Assembly: GCF_018408855.1 (NCBI RefSeq) | Contig: NZ_AP024323.1 | Coordinates: 434,001 to 498,000 of the forward strand | From: Caballeronia sp. NK8 | GTDB lineage: Bacteria; Pseudomonadota; Gammaproteobacteria; Burkholderiales; Burkholderiaceae | Length of the DNA: 64,000 nucleotides | Direction: 5' to 3' | Shown here: one piece after another, positions 33,945 to 44,600 of the stretch | How the letters are laid out: every line of letters starts with the position of its first letter | Numbering within the stretch: the stretch's first letter is position 1 | Position numbers and translations under genes: made by a program | The notes under the pieces: model-generated | The model's database searches: none | The model's input: only the letters and a program-made list of their open reading frames with translations | Told to the model about the DNA's origin: nothing

Positions 33945-36086
33945 TTAATCGCTGCGCCAGGAAGGCACATTTGCATGTAGAGGAACGAAAGGCGCATCGG
34001 GATCGACGAGCGCGGTGCGGATGAAGTGCAGGCACGCGAGCACGCGTTGCATATCGCGCCGCGCTTCGCGGTCGGCGCGCGCGAGATCGAGCATGCTCTC
34101 CGCGATCAGGATCGACGCGACCACCGAGACGATCGCGCGGCGCAGCGTCGTGCTGTCCGGCGTGCGAAACAGCGCGGCGATATCGCGCAATACGCGCGCG
34201 AGCGACGTGCTCCATGCGATGGGCAATGCATCGGGCATGCACTGCGCGTGCAACACGCGCGCGGCGCGCCGAAGATCGATCATCGCCTGTCCGACCTCGA
34301 GCGTGACGAGCATCCACGACAGCGCACGCCGGTGCTCGCGCGAACGCCGCGTGAGCAGGCCGCGCAGCTGGAACATCAGATCGTGCGTGCCCGAATGAAA
34401 GCGCTCGCCGAGTCCCGCGAGTTTGCCTTCGCACGCGAGCGCGGCCTGAGCACGCAGTTCCGCGAGCGTTCTGCCGACGAGCCATGAGGTGCGCGGCGGC
34501 ACGACGACGGCGCACGCGATGGCCGCGCCGAGCATTGCCACGAGCACCGCGAGGCCGTTGTTGAGCAGCAGTGCGGGATCGTAGACGATGCGGTTGTCGG
34601 GCGCGGCGAGCAGGCAGAAAAACACGCAAAAGCCGATGCCATATCCCGCGCTGGCGGGACGCATCGCGAGCAACGCGCCGGCCGCGAGCGGCGCGGCGAG
34701 CATCGCGCACAGGAGCGCGAAGCCATCGATCGCGGGGTAGACGTGACACAGAAAGACGTAGCCCGCGACGATGGCGAGCGCCGCGCCAGCGCCCATCTGC
34801 GCGATGAAGGTCGAAGGCCGCGCCGATGCCGACGACAACCCGCAAGCGAGCGTCGCACCGATCACCGCATAGCCGCCGCTCGGCCACGCCGTGACGATCC
34901 AGAACCACGCGGTAGCAGCTACGACGATGCCAGTCCGCATGAAGGTCGCCGCGAGGACGAAGCGGTTGGTCTTCGCTTCATATCGCGAAGACGCGCGTTC
35001 GCTCGATGCGCCTCCATGCGCGATCGACACATAGCGAATCGTATCGACGATGAAGCGATGCAGAAGCTCCGCCGATGTCGTGAAGTCCAGCTGTGTCGCG
35101 TGATCGCTGTTCGGGAGCTTGCGTTGTGCGTCGCGCAGGCGTTTCGGCAGTGCCGCCTTGTAGCGTTCGAGACACTCGTTCAATGACGCGTGTTCGAAAA
35201 TGCGCGCGACTTCTTCGAGGAACGGCCTGAGCGCGTCGTGCGCGCATCGCGTGCTGTCGTTTGCACGCAGACGTTTCATCGACTGATCGAGCGCGTGCAG
35301 GCGCGCGCATGCATCCATGAACGCGCTGTTCAGTTGCGCGAGCTGGCCATTGCCGCGGCGCATCGCGGGCGACTCATACGCTGCGAAACCGCGTGTCGCT
35401 TCGAAGCCGACGATCTCATCGATGAAATCGGCGAACCGGCGTTCACGCGCGATGCGCGAAAGACGGGCGCGCAATACGTCGGCGGCGAAGGCGGCGAAGC
35501 GCGTCTGACGCGCGTCCAGCGAATGCACGAGTGTCGCGCTCGCGTGACGCGGAAACACGAGCGCGCTGACCACGCTCGAACACACGATGCCAAGCATGAC
35601 CTCCGCGCCGCGCGTGAGCGTCGCGATCAGCAGGCTGTTCGGATCGGTGACGGCGGGAATGCCGATCAGCGCAGCCGTGTAACCCGCGAGCACGAAGCCG
35701 TACCAGCGGAACTGGCGATAACGCACCGCGAGCGCGGTGCACGCGGCGACCCATATCGTCAGTGCGAGCGCGTAGAGTTCGGTCTGCTGCACGAACACGG
35801 CGCCCAGCACGAGCGCGGCCAGCATGCCGAGCGCGGTGCCCGCGAATCGATACACGCTCTTGGCGAGCACCATGCCGGAGAAGGGCTGCATCAGCACGAA
35901 GGTGGTCGTCATCGCGACGCGCGGTTGCGGCAGTTCGAAACGCATCGCGATGCCCATCGCGAGGAACGCGGCAAGCAGCGTCTTCGCGAGATGCAACCAG
36001 ACGTGGCCATCGGTGGCGAGCCAGTCGCGCGTCGACAAGCGTGCTTCCAGGAACGACATGCTATCCGCCGGTATACCCCTGCTCAT
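33945..36086 (-). CDS. FUSC-family membrane protein (AaeB-like exporter)
   Basis: About 713 residues if begun at the ATG at 36086; a second ATG at 36059 is also good, and a TTG start at 36107 is weaker. Two similar halves, each with six membrane segments (HLAKTLLAAFLAMGIAMRFELPQPR first; AATFMRTGIVVAATAWFWIVTAWPSG second) and a long cytoplasmic helix-rich region. The FUSC fold is shared with AaeB, which exports p-hydroxybenzoate, and with fusaric acid resistance proteins. It lies divergently from a LysR gene as in aaeR/aaeXAB, although no membrane-fusion partner gene is here. Confidence 0.85.
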   Translation of the reverse strand: MSRGIPADSMSFLEARLSTRDWLATDGHVWLHLAKTLLAAFLAMGIAMRFELPQPRVAMTTTFVLMQPFSGMVLAKSVYRFAGTALGMLAALVLGAVFVQQTELYALALTIWVAACTALAVRYRQFRWYGFVLAGYTAALIGIPAVTDPNSLLIATLTRGAEVMLGIVCSSVVSALVFPRHASATLVHSLDARQTRFAAFAADVLRARLSRIARERRFADFIDEIVGFEATRGFAAYESPAMRRGNGQLAQLNSAFMDACARLHALDQSMKRLRANDSTRCAHDALRPFLEEVARIFEHASLNECLERYKAALPKRLRDAQRKLPNSDHATQLDFTTSAELLHRFIVDTIRYVSIAHGGASSERASSRYEAKTNRFVLAATFMRTGIVVAATAWFWIVTAWPSGGYAVIGATLACGLSSASARPSTFIAQMGAGAALAIVAGYVFLCHVYPAIDGFALLCAMLAAPLAAGALLAMRPASAGYGIGFCVFFCLLAAPDNRIVYDPALLLNNGLAVLVAMLGAAIACAVVVPPRTSWLVGRTLAELRAQAALACEGKLAGLGERFHSGTHDLMFQLRGLLTRRSREHRRALSWMLVTLEVGQAMIDLRRAARVLHAQCMPDALPIAWSTSLARVLRDIAALFRTPDSTTLRRAIVSVVASILIAESMLDLARADREARRDMQRVLACLHFIRTALVDPDAPFVPLHANVPSWRSD

Positions 36087-36219
36087 GAAGGCGCCGATTG
36101 TAGGCAAAGCGTCCTGGCGGATTAATGTGGGAATCAGGGAACATTCTTTCCGGATTCAACAACAATCGATCGCGCGGAAAAGCGGACAATGTCGCTTCCG
36201 AAGTGATTGTTACGGTTTG

Positions 36220-37179
36220 ATGGATACCCTACAGAACATGCGGGTCTTCACCCGCGTGATCGAGGCCGGCAGCTTCACGGCTGCGGCCCAGTCGATGAAT
36301 TCGACCACCGGCGCGATGTCGCGCGCCGTCTCCGAACTCGAAGCCCATTTGCGCACGCGCCTGATGAACCGCTCGACGCGGCGTCTCGCGCTCACATCGG
36401 CGGGCGAACGCTATCTGAAGCGCGTGCGGCAGATTCTCGCCGACATCGACGGCGCGGAAGAAGAAGCGAGCTGCGCGCACGAACATCCGTCGGGCACCTT
36501 GCGCATGTTCAGCTTCGCGAGCGTCGGACAGCATTACATCCTGCCGGCCATCGCCCGATATCGCGCGCTCTATCCCGAAGTGAAGGTCGAACTCACGCTG
36601 TCGCAGCGCATGCCCGATCTTTTCGAAGGCAGCAGCGACGTGGCCGTGGTGTCGGCGGGCGCGTTGTCGGATTCGGAAATCATCTCGCACAAGCTCGGCG
36701 CGACCTTCAGTATTCTGTGTGCATCGCCTGATTATCTGCGCACGCGCGCCGCGCCTGAAACGCCCGCCGATCTCGCACAACACGATTGCCTGACCTTGCA
36801 GACGCCCGCGTTTTCCGCGCGCGAATGGACGCTCGAAGGTCCCGAGGGCCGCGAGACCTTGCAGATCAATGGCACGGTGCAGGTCAACATCGCGGAATCG
36901 CTCGCGGTGGCGATTCGCGAAGGCATGGGTATCGGCATGTTGCCGCTCTATGCGGCGATCGAAGGATTGCGCAACGGCTCGCTCGTTCGCGTGTTGCCGC
37001 ATCACACGTTGCAGCGCACGAATCTCTATGCGCTCTATGCGTCGCGCAAGTTCGTCGATGCGAAGACGCGCACGTGGGTGGAATTTCTGCGCGCGCATCT
37101 GCCCGATGTCATCGCGCGCGACGAGACATTGCTCGCGGAAGTGGGGCAGGCGCGCGCGAACGTGCTGCGCGCTGCCTGA
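36220..37179 (+). CDS. LysR-family regulator, divergent from the FUSC gene
   Basis: 319 residues from the ATG at 36220; the frame extends upstream across the divergent promoter, which argues against longer starts. N-terminal HTH: MRVFTRVIEAGSFTAAAQSMN and TRLMNRSTRRLALTSAGERYL. Effector domain from about residue 95. Its best guess target is the FUSC gene, since LysR proteins commonly switch a divergent gene in response to an aromatic compound. No clear T-N11-A palindrome was recognised in the 133-bp spacer. Confidence 0.9.
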   Translation: MDTLQNMRVFTRVIEAGSFTAAAQSMNSTTGAMSRAVSELEAHLRTRLMNRSTRRLALTSAGERYLKRVRQILADIDGAEEEASCAHEHPSGTLRMFSFASVGQHYILPAIARYRALYPEVKVELTLSQRMPDLFEGSSDVAVVSAGALSDSEIISHKLGATFSILCASPDYLRTRAAPETPADLAQHDCLTLQTPAFSAREWTLEGPEGRETLQINGTVQVNIAESLAVAIREGMGIGMLPLYAAIEGLRNGSLVRVLPHHTLQRTNLYALYASRKFVDAKTRTWVEFLRAHLPDVIARDETLLAEVGQARANVLRAA

Positions 37180-37180
37180 C

Positions 37181-37864
37181 TTACGTATCGCTCCACATGC
37201 GCAACAGGTTGTGATAGCAGCCGACGAGTGAGCGCTTCGCGGCTTCGTCGCCGTTGGTCGCATTCAGGCGTTGAATGGAGTTGTCGAGATCGAACAGCAG
37301 CGCGCGTTGCGCATCGTCGCGCACGAGGCTTTGCGCCCAGAAGAAGCTCGACACGCGCGCGCCACGCGTGACGGGCCGCACCTGATGCAGACTGGTCGCG
37401 GGATAGACGATCGCATGTCCCGCGGGCAGCTTCACTTCCTGCACGCCATACGTATCTTCGATGATCAGCTCGCCGCCGTCGTACTCATCGGGCGGCGTGA
37501 GAAAGAGCGTGACTGATACATCGGTACGCACGCGCGCGCCATGTCCGGGCACGATACGGATCGCGCCATCGACATGACTGCCGAAATGCATGCCGCCTTC
37601 ATAGCGATTGAACAGCGGCGGATACACGCGGTTGGGCAGCACCGCGCTGATGAACAGCGGATGCCGCTCCAGCGCGCCGACGATCGCATCGCCCAGTTCG
37701 AGCGCGATCGGCGAGCCTTCCGCGATCTGCATGTTGCGCTTGACCGGTGCGCCCTGATAGCCCGCGGTCGCGCGGCCATCGACCCATGATTCGCTGGTGT
37801 CGAGTCGCGCGCGCATCGCGGCGGCGTCTTCCACGCTCAGCACATTCGGTATCGAGAGGATCAT
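37181..37864 (-). CDS. piuC: PKHD-type Fe(II)/2-oxoglutarate hydroxylase (PiuC)
   Basis: 227 residues from the ATG at 37864. The Fe ligands are the HxD in FGSHVDGAI and the later His in [11 protein letters not shown], with the Arg that holds 2-oxoglutarate. [17 protein letters not shown] is typical of PiuC. Its gene is a regular neighbour of siderophore receptors and lies 51 bases downstream of the TonB-dependent receptor on the same strand. Its exact substrate is unknown; iron-limited expression is expected. It ends one base after the converging LysR gene. Confidence 0.92.
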   Translation of the reverse strand: MILSIPNVLSVEDAAAMRARLDTSESWVDGRATAGYQGAPVKRNMQIAEGSPIALELGDAIVGALERHPLFISAVLPNRVYPPLFNRYEGGMHFGSHVDGAIRIVPGHGARVRTDVSVTLFLTPPDEYDGGELIIEDTYGVQEVKLPAGHAIVYPATSLHQVRPVTRGARVSSFFWAQSLVRDDAQRALLFDLDNSIQRLNATNGDEAAKRSLVGCYHNLLRMWSDT

Positions 37865-37915
37865 TGTTATTGCCTTCGAACGCGCGCCGCGTATCACACG
37901 GCGCGCGCATTCACA

Positions 37916-40156
37916 TCAACGGAAGCGGTAATTCAACGTTGCGATGAACGTACGGCCAAGACCCGGCACCGCGCGTCCGCCATCGGACGGAATCAGGGCG
38001 TCGTAGTACTTCTTGTCGAACAGGTTCTGCACGTTGAACTGGATATCGTAGCGCTTCTGATGATACGCGGCCATCACGTCCCAGCGCACATAGCCGCCCA
38101 CTTCGACCAGATTGTTGTTCGCCGCATAGCGCGACGACACATACGACGGTCCGCCGCCGACCTGCCATACCGGCGTGAAGTCGTAGGTGGTCCACAGCGT
38201 GAGCATGTGCTTCGGCGTGTTGGCGGGCGTATTGCCTTGCGTGCCGTCGAAGGCCTGCAGAATCGTGCCGTCCATGTAGGTGTAGCCGCCGAACATCTGC
38301 CACTGCTTCGTGATGTGGCCCGCCACGCCCAACTGGTAGCCACGCACGCGGACGTTGCCATCGAGCGAGTAGCTGCCATCCGAAGCCAGCGTCCGCGCGT
38401 TGGTCTTCTCGATGTTGAAGAGCGACTGCGTGATCGACAAACCACCGTTCAGCAGATCCCACTTCGAGCCGATTTCATAGGACTTGTTGTGCTCGGGCGG
38501 CAGGTTCTGCTGGCCGTTGGTGAGCGTGAGCGCTTCGAGCGACGGATCGAACGACGTGCCGTACGAGACGTAGTACGACTGCCAGTCCGCCGGCTGCCAC
38601 ACGACGCCGGTGCGCACGCTCGTGAAGTAATTCGTCTGCGTCGCGTAGCCCGGTGCGTTGATCGAGTTGTTGATCGCCGCTTCATAGCGATCCCAGCGCA
38701 CGCCGCCGATCCACTTCCAGTGCTCGCCGATCGAGATCGTGTCGTTCAAATAGACGCCGACGCCGTTCGCGCTCGATTCCGCGAGATTGGTCGCGACTTC
38801 GCGATAGTTCGCCGGACGCGGCACGTACGCCGGATCGACCAGCGGCACGATCGCGAGCGTGTTCGACGGCAGGCCCGGCGTGGTCGCGGTGAAGCTCTGG
38901 TTGCTGTACGTTTCGTGGCTCAGATCGACACCGGCGAGCATGTCGTGCTTCAGGAAGCCGGTGGCGAACTTGCCCTGGACGTCGGTCGTGTTGTAGACCG
39001 AGTGATCGTTGATGTTGCGGTCCTTGCCCTGCAGACGCACGAAGAGCGACGACAGCGGCAGCGTCGTGTAGTTGCCGTTCGAAAGCGCCGGCGATGTGCC
39101 GAGCGGCCCCGTCAGCACGGCGGCCGCGTTGGTCGCGCGCGCCTCGGTGCTGTAGTGGCTGAACTGCGTCTGGTTGCGCAGCGTGAACATGTCGTCGAAG
39201 CGATGCTCGATGCGCGCGCTCACGGTCTGCACATCCTGAATCGTGCGGTCATCGGTGAAGCCGTAGAACGTCTTCGTATCGACGGGCGCGGGATGGCCGT
39301 TCAACGGCGGAATGCCGTAATCGGGCTGATCGCGGTTGTGCTGGATCAGCGCGGACAGTGTTACCTGCGTCGGTGTGCCGATGCCGAACTTCACTTCAGG
39401 CGCGATGCCGTAGTCCTTGTTGATCATCTCGTCGCGCGTCGAGCCGAGCGACTGGCCGAACGCGTTGATGCGGAACGCGGAGGTATCCGTCATCGGCTGG
39501 TTGATGTCGACCGTCGATCGATAGCGGTCGTGCGTGCCGGCCTGCAGCGAGACATCGGCGCGCGGTTTCATGTTCGGCTGCTTGCTGACCTGATTGATGA
39601 CGCCCCCCGTCGAGCCCCGTCCGAAGTACAGCGACGACGGGCCGTACAGCACGTCGATCGACTCCAGATTGAACGTGTCGCGATAGTACTGGCCGCGATC
39701 GCGAAAACCGTCGAGGTAGATGTCGGTGCGCGCCGAGAAACCGCGCAAGTTGATGTTGTTGCCGATCTGGCCGCCTTCGGCCGCGCCGAGCGTGACGCCG
39801 GGCACGTTGCGCAGCGCGTCGGAGAACGAGCTTACCGCCTGCGAATTCAGTACCGCCTTCGGCACCACGACGACAGCCTGCGGAATGTCGCGCAGGGCGG
39901 TCGGCACCTTGGCGCCGACGCTCGATACGTCCGGCTGGAAGTCGGGCGCGTCGGCCTGGCCCGTCACTTTGACGGCGGGCAGGGCGGCGGTTTCGGGTGC
40001 GGTGGCGGCGGGAGCGCCGTCGGCGGGAGTCGTTTGCTGCGCGACCTGCTGTGCGGGAGGTGAGTTTTGCGGTGCGGTTTGAGCGTAGAGCGGCGCGGCC
40101 ATAGGCACCGCGGCAAAAGTAACCAATGCCGCGGCAAGCGGCGTCTTTCTGACCAT
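37916..40156 (-). CDS. TonB-dependent siderophore receptor (Fiu/PiuA-like)
   Basis: 746 residues from the ATG at 40156, with a GGGGAA site before it. Signal peptide ends near residue 26 (MAAPLYAQ). The LPAVKVTGQAD stretch is TonB-box-like; the plug (GAKVPTALRDIPQAVVVVPKAVL) is followed by the 22-strand barrel. PiuA/Fiu receptors take up catecholates such as monomeric dihydroxybenzoate-iron and siderophore-antibiotic conjugates. The final residues NYRFR end in Arg instead of the typical Phe, so assembly by Bam may be slightly atypical. Operon with piuC; a Fur box lies upstream. Confidence 0.93.
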   Translation of the reverse strand: MVRKTPLAAALVTFAAVPMAAPLYAQTAPQNSPPAQQVAQQTTPADGAPAATAPETAALPAVKVTGQADAPDFQPDVSSVGAKVPTALRDIPQAVVVVPKAVLNSQAVSSFSDALRNVPGVTLGAAEGGQIGNNINLRGFSARTDIYLDGFRDRGQYYRDTFNLESIDVLYGPSSLYFGRGSTGGVINQVSKQPNMKPRADVSLQAGTHDRYRSTVDINQPMTDTSAFRINAFGQSLGSTRDEMINKDYGIAPEVKFGIGTPTQVTLSALIQHNRDQPDYGIPPLNGHPAPVDTKTFYGFTDDRTIQDVQTVSARIEHRFDDMFTLRNQTQFSHYSTEARATNAAAVLTGPLGTSPALSNGNYTTLPLSSLFVRLQGKDRNINDHSVYNTTDVQGKFATGFLKHDMLAGVDLSHETYSNQSFTATTPGLPSNTLAIVPLVDPAYVPRPANYREVATNLAESSANGVGVYLNDTISIGEHWKWIGGVRWDRYEAAINNSINAPGYATQTNYFTSVRTGVVWQPADWQSYYVSYGTSFDPSLEALTLTNGQQNLPPEHNKSYEIGSKWDLLNGGLSITQSLFNIEKTNARTLASDGSYSLDGNVRVRGYQLGVAGHITKQWQMFGGYTYMDGTILQAFDGTQGNTPANTPKHMLTLWTTYDFTPVWQVGGGPSYVSSRYAANNNLVEVGGYVRWDVMAAYHQKRYDIQFNVQNLFDKKYYDALIPSDGGRAVPGLGRTFIATLNYRFR

Positions 40157-40602
40157 GTCGTTTCCCCGATGCTTGTTAGTTAGATCGGCAGCGAAGCGGG
40201 TTTTCGTCTGCCGACGCGATCGACCTGCGATCAAAGAAGAGCGGGCGATGCCGTCGGGAACCCGGCGGCGGCGTCCTGAAGGCGCCCAGAGGTTCGCGGC
40301 GAGGGCGATTGAACACGCCTATCGCTGCGATCGTCTTAAATGCGAATCAGTATCATTACACGTCTCAGAAACATTTGGAAATAACTGTGGTCGAAGGCGG
40401 GTCTTTTTTCCGGATTTCGTGACGCCGATGCAACGAAAAAATGTGTGACGGATACGCGTTTTCGCGACGCGGAAACGGCCGCTGAGGTCGGTGGGGCAAG
40501 GTTCTGCGGCCGAAGCGGCCTGCGAGTGAATCGAATCTGCAGGAATTACGGACAAAAAGTGGCGGATTACTTTCTTGCCCGAAGGGGTGGGTCACGCGCT
40601 GT
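40157..40602. other. Gene-less interval with Fur-box candidate
   Basis: 446 bases between the receptor start and the end of the LysR gene. It contains the Fur box candidate at 40339-40357, and a GC-rich leader of about 180 bases before the receptor gene. No credible gene is present. Confidence 0.7.
40339..40357. promoter_or_regulatory. Fur-box candidate for the receptor-piuC operon
   Basis: AATGCGAATCAGTATCATT is a 19-mer matching the AT-rich, interrupted-palindrome pattern of Burkholderia Fur sites (GCGAAT ... TATCATT), about 180 bp before the receptor start. Iron repression is inferred. Confidence 0.65.
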
Positions 40603-41556
40603 TCAAAACCCCGCGACGCCCGAGGTCACGAGCGCGTACGGGCCGCTCGTCAGCTGCTGCCTGAGAAAGTCGACGCATACGCGAATCTTCGCCGAGTGCG
40701 ACGAGCGCGCGGAAGTCACCGCCCAGACGTCGGCGCGTTGCCGGTACGCGGGCAGGACCGGCACGAGCGTGCCGTTCTGGAGGCTCGACGCGACGTCCCA
40801 GATCGAGCCCATCACGATGCCGAAGCCTGCCTCGGCCCATTGCCGCACGATGTCGCTGTGGTTCGATGCGATCGGCCCGGTCACTTTCACGCTTTCCTCG
40901 CCGTTGGGACCGGCGAGCCGCCAGACGCCGAAGCGCTGATCGCGGCCGCGAAACAGCAGGCAATCGTGCTGCGCGAGTTCGGCGAGTGTTTTCGGCATGC
41001 CGCGCCGTTCGAGATAGGCGGGCGCGGCGGCGAGCACCCGAAAACTTTCGACGATCTTGTGTGCGATCAGATGCGGTTCCTGGACCTCGCCGACGCGAAT
41101 GTCGATATCGAAGTTCTCGCCGACGAGATCGACACGGCGATCGAGCAGTTCGAGCCAGATGTCGAGCCCCGGATGGCGGCGACGCAACAGCACGAGCGCG
41201 GGCGACACATGCTCGCGCCCGAGCCGCAGACTCGTGCCGATGCGCAGTACGCCGCGCGGATCGTCGAGGGCGGCGAAGGCGTCGGCCATGCCTTGCACGT
41301 CGTCGAGAATCTTTTGCGCCCATTGGAACGCTGCTTCGCCGTCGCTCGTGATGGAGACGCGGCGCGTCGTGCGCATGAAGAGCTTCACGCCGAGGCTGGC
41401 TTCCAGCATTGCGATGCGCTTGCTGACGTGCGCCGGGGAGATGCCGGTTTCGGTGGCGGCGGCGATGAAGCTCGAGCGTCGCGCGACGATGCAGAACAAC
41501 TGCAGATCGCGCAGGAATTGGTCGTTGTTCGCGACGAGCGCGCTCTGGGTTTTCAT
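40603..41556 (-). CDS. LysR-family regulator of unknown target
   Basis: 317 residues. HTH region FCIVARRSSFIAAATETGISPAHVSKRI and GVKLFMRTTRRVSITSDGEAA; effector-binding domain from about residue 97. The pattern resembles DmlR/TtdR-type regulators of dicarboxylate or aromatic catabolism. No divergent gene lies at its start: bcsC ends 74 bases upstream on the same strand. Whether it is tied to the cellulose operon is unknown. Confidence 0.88.
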   Translation of the reverse strand: MKTQSALVANNDQFLRDLQLFCIVARRSSFIAAATETGISPAHVSKRIAMLEASLGVKLFMRTTRRVSITSDGEAAFQWAQKILDDVQGMADAFAALDDPRGVLRIGTSLRLGREHVSPALVLLRRRHPGLDIWLELLDRRVDLVGENFDIDIRVGEVQEPHLIAHKIVESFRVLAAAPAYLERRGMPKTLAELAQHDCLLFRGRDQRFGVWRLAGPNGEESVKVTGPIASNHSDIVRQWAEAGFGIVMGSIWDVASSLQNGTLVPVLPAYRQRADVWAVTSARSSHSAKIRVCVDFLRQQLTSGPYALVTSGVAGF

Positions 41557-41576
41557 TCGCCTTTGCCTGTGTGCCC

Positions 41577-41610
41577 GCTTGCGGCCGTGGCGCTTAGCCT
41601 AGCCGCAAGC
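41577..41610. terminator. Inverted repeat between bcsC and the LysR gene
   Basis: GCTTGCGGC (41577-41585) and GCCGCAAGC (41602-41610) are perfect complements with a 16-bp spacer. It may end the cellulose transcript or be a LysR autoregulatory site. Confidence 0.4.
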
Positions 41611-41630
41611 GAACCGCACGCGCAAGCTCA

Positions 41631-44600
41631 TCAATTCGACAGCGACAGATACGGCGAACTAAACGCCTGCGGCGGGAACACCGGCTGCGCACCGCTCTGC
41701 CGCGTGAAGCTATAGCGTACATACACTGCTGCGAGCCACTCGCGATACTGATACGCGTTGCCAAACGATGCCGTCGCACCAAAAGCGAGTTGCGGCGCGA
41801 GCTGGTATTCGCCCGTCGCGCTGACCGAGTACGACACGCCCGTCTTGCTCTGGCCGGGATAGACCGCACCCGCGTCCGGCGCCGCGCCGGAGCTGGCGGC
41901 TCTCGCCTGATAGGTCGCATTCGTCGGGAAATAGTTCGACTCGTCCTGACGATAGTGCTGCACGCCGATCGACCCCTTCAGGTCGTAGGTGAAGAGCCCC
42001 GAACGCCCCGCGTATTCGACCGGGAAGTTGAGGATCACGTACTGCTGCGGGCTGAAGTAACCGCCTTGCCCGAAGTTGAAGTACGACAGGTTCTTGTCGT
42101 AGTGCATCAGCGTGGTGTTCGCGCCGACCGTCAGCGTCTGGTCCGCATCCTTGATGATGCGCGTATAGATGCCGCCGCCACCCTTCACCGCGTTGTTGGT
42201 CGCGACATTCTTGCCGTCGAGGAACTGGTACGCCGCGTTCACGTAGACGCCGCTCGTGCTGTCGTCCCAGCCGAAGTCGGCGCGCGCGCCCGTCGATGTC
42301 ACGCCGCCCCATTCGAGGCCCGCGCCCTGATCGCGCGCGCCGGCGTAGGACAACAGGCTGTCGGTCACGGCGCGCCGTGCGACGGCGAGCGAGTACGAAA
42401 CCTTGTCGGTGATCGCGTTCTGATACTGCAGGCCGCCGACCACGTTGGTTTCGCGGAAGCCAAGCGGCGTCGTGCCGATATCGCCCTTGAAGTTGCGATT
42501 CTCGTAGCCGACCGACAAGCCGACGCCCGTCGCCGTCTGCGAGCCGTAGTTGTTGGTCGGCGGATTGGCGACCGCGCCGAGGCCCGAGCCGAAGCGCGCG
42601 AGCGTGTTCTGCGTGCTGGCGGCCGTGCCGGCATCGAGCGTAACGGGCGTCGCGCGCACGATCACGTGGCCGTTGCCCGCCTTGATGCGGCCTTCGATGG
42701 GCGCTTCGATGTCGGTCAGGTTCGACAGGCCGTCTTCCCCGTCGCGGCTGCGGAAGATGAGGCCGCCCGAGATCGTGCTCGCCTGCTCGCGGTTGATCTG
42801 CGCGAGTTCTTCCGCGACGCCCGCCGTCTGCGAATTCGCCACCGGGACGGGCACGCCGCCCGCGCTCATCGTCGCGGCGGCGGCGGCGCGCTGTGCCGGT
42901 TGCGCCTGCGACGGGTAATACGGTTGCGCGTAGCCCGCGGGCGGCTGCGGAATGTACTGCTGCTGTGCGTATGGCTGCGGCGCGTACTGTTGCGGCAGCG
43001 GCGCGTAATACGGCTGCTGCTGGCCGTACGGCGCCTGCGCGTACTGTTGCTGCTGCGGCGGCGCGCTATACGCGTACGGATCGGCGTGACGCGTCGCCGT
43101 GGTCTTGCGCGATGTTGTCTGCTTCTTCTTCTGCGTGCTGGCGGCCGGCGGCGGCGCGTACGCATTCGACTGCGCATCGCGCGCGCCGGGCGACATCGGC
43201 CAGGGCGCGGCGTACGGGTCTTGCTGCTGCGGATACGGCTGTTGCTGATAAGCCTGCTGCGGATACGGCTGCTGCTGCGGATACGGCTGATAAACAGGCT
43301 GCTGCTGATAAGCCTGCGGCGGCGGATACGCTCCTGACGCAGCCGCATCCTGTCCCGGATAAGCCTGCAAAGGCGCGCCCGATTGCCCGGAGCCGTAGGT
43401 ATCGGGGCCGTAACCGCCGTTCGAAACCGGACGCGGCGCGACATTGGGCATCGTCGCGGGCGCGGACGGCGCCACATAAGGCGTCGTGTAGGGCGCGGGC
43501 TGGGGAGGCGGCAGATAGTTCGGCACGGGCTGCGAGTAACTCTGAGGAAGGACCTGACGATAAGACGCGCCGGATGCGAGCGCCGGATTCGACGCCGTAT
43601 CGACGGCCGTCTTGCCTTCGAACGGATTGGTGCCGGGCAGCGGATTCGAGCCGATGCGGCTCATCGCGGTTTCCCAGCCCGGCGGGACATTGCCGCGCGC
43701 GTTCGCGGACGCGGCCGGCGCTGGCGTATTGGCCGCGAGGAGCGAGCGCTGCAGGAACTGCGCGGCGAGATCGAGCTTGCCTTGCGCGCGATACATCCGG
43801 CCGATCGCGGCGAGCACGCCCGGATCGTTCGGCGCGGCTTCATAGGCCTGATTCGCGTAGGTTTCGGCGAGCTTGAAATCGCGCACGCCGCTCGCCGCCG
43901 ACATCGCCGCCGTCTGCAGGCCGATATCGTCGGGACGGCGCGACAGCGCGTTCTGGTAGCACACGAGCGCGTTGCGGTCGTCGCCCGCCGACGTGTACAT
44001 GCGGCCGAGCGCCGCTTGCAGATCGGCGTTGTCGGGCATCGCGGCGAGCCACGGTGAAATCACGTCGTAGGCGCTCGCAAGATTGCCCTGCCTGCGCACG
44101 ACATCCGCGCGCGCAACCACGATTCCGATGTTCAGATTGTTGAAGTCGGTGCGCTGTTGCGTGGTGAGCGGCATCGACTGGAGGCGGCGCATCACGGAAC
44201 CGAGTTCGGCGTCCTGCTGCGTGGCCGACAGAATGCCCGCGTACTGCAGCAACAAGCCGGTGTCGTTCGGCGCATTGGCCATCGCGCCGCGCACGAGCGA
44301 CAGCGCCCGCGCCGGATCGCCCGCCTTGACATACGCCGAAGCCACCGCGCCCATCAGTTCCGCATTGCCCGCCGCGACGGGTTCGGCGCGGCGCAGAATT
44401 GCGAACGCCTGCTGGCGCTGGCCCGAGGCGGCCGTGCGCGTCGCGAGTTCGGCTTGCTGTTGCACCCACAGACGATGCTGCAACGCGGTCATCGCCGGCG
44501 TGCGTTGCGCAGCGGGAATGCGGTCGAGTTGCGCGAGGCCAGCCGACCAGTCCTGCGTTTCCGCCGACAAGAGCGCGCTCGCGTAGAGCGCGTCGGTCAT

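Noticed and set aside
38060..40063. 667-codon plus-strand frame opposite the TonB receptor gene
   Set aside because: Antisense shadow with Arg/Val-rich composition and no motif.
42890..43370. Possible CRISPR array or VNTR in the repeated GC-rich tract
   Set aside because: The repeats are codon-periodic and stay in the bcsC frame; no unique spacers are seen, so it is a coding low-complexity tract.
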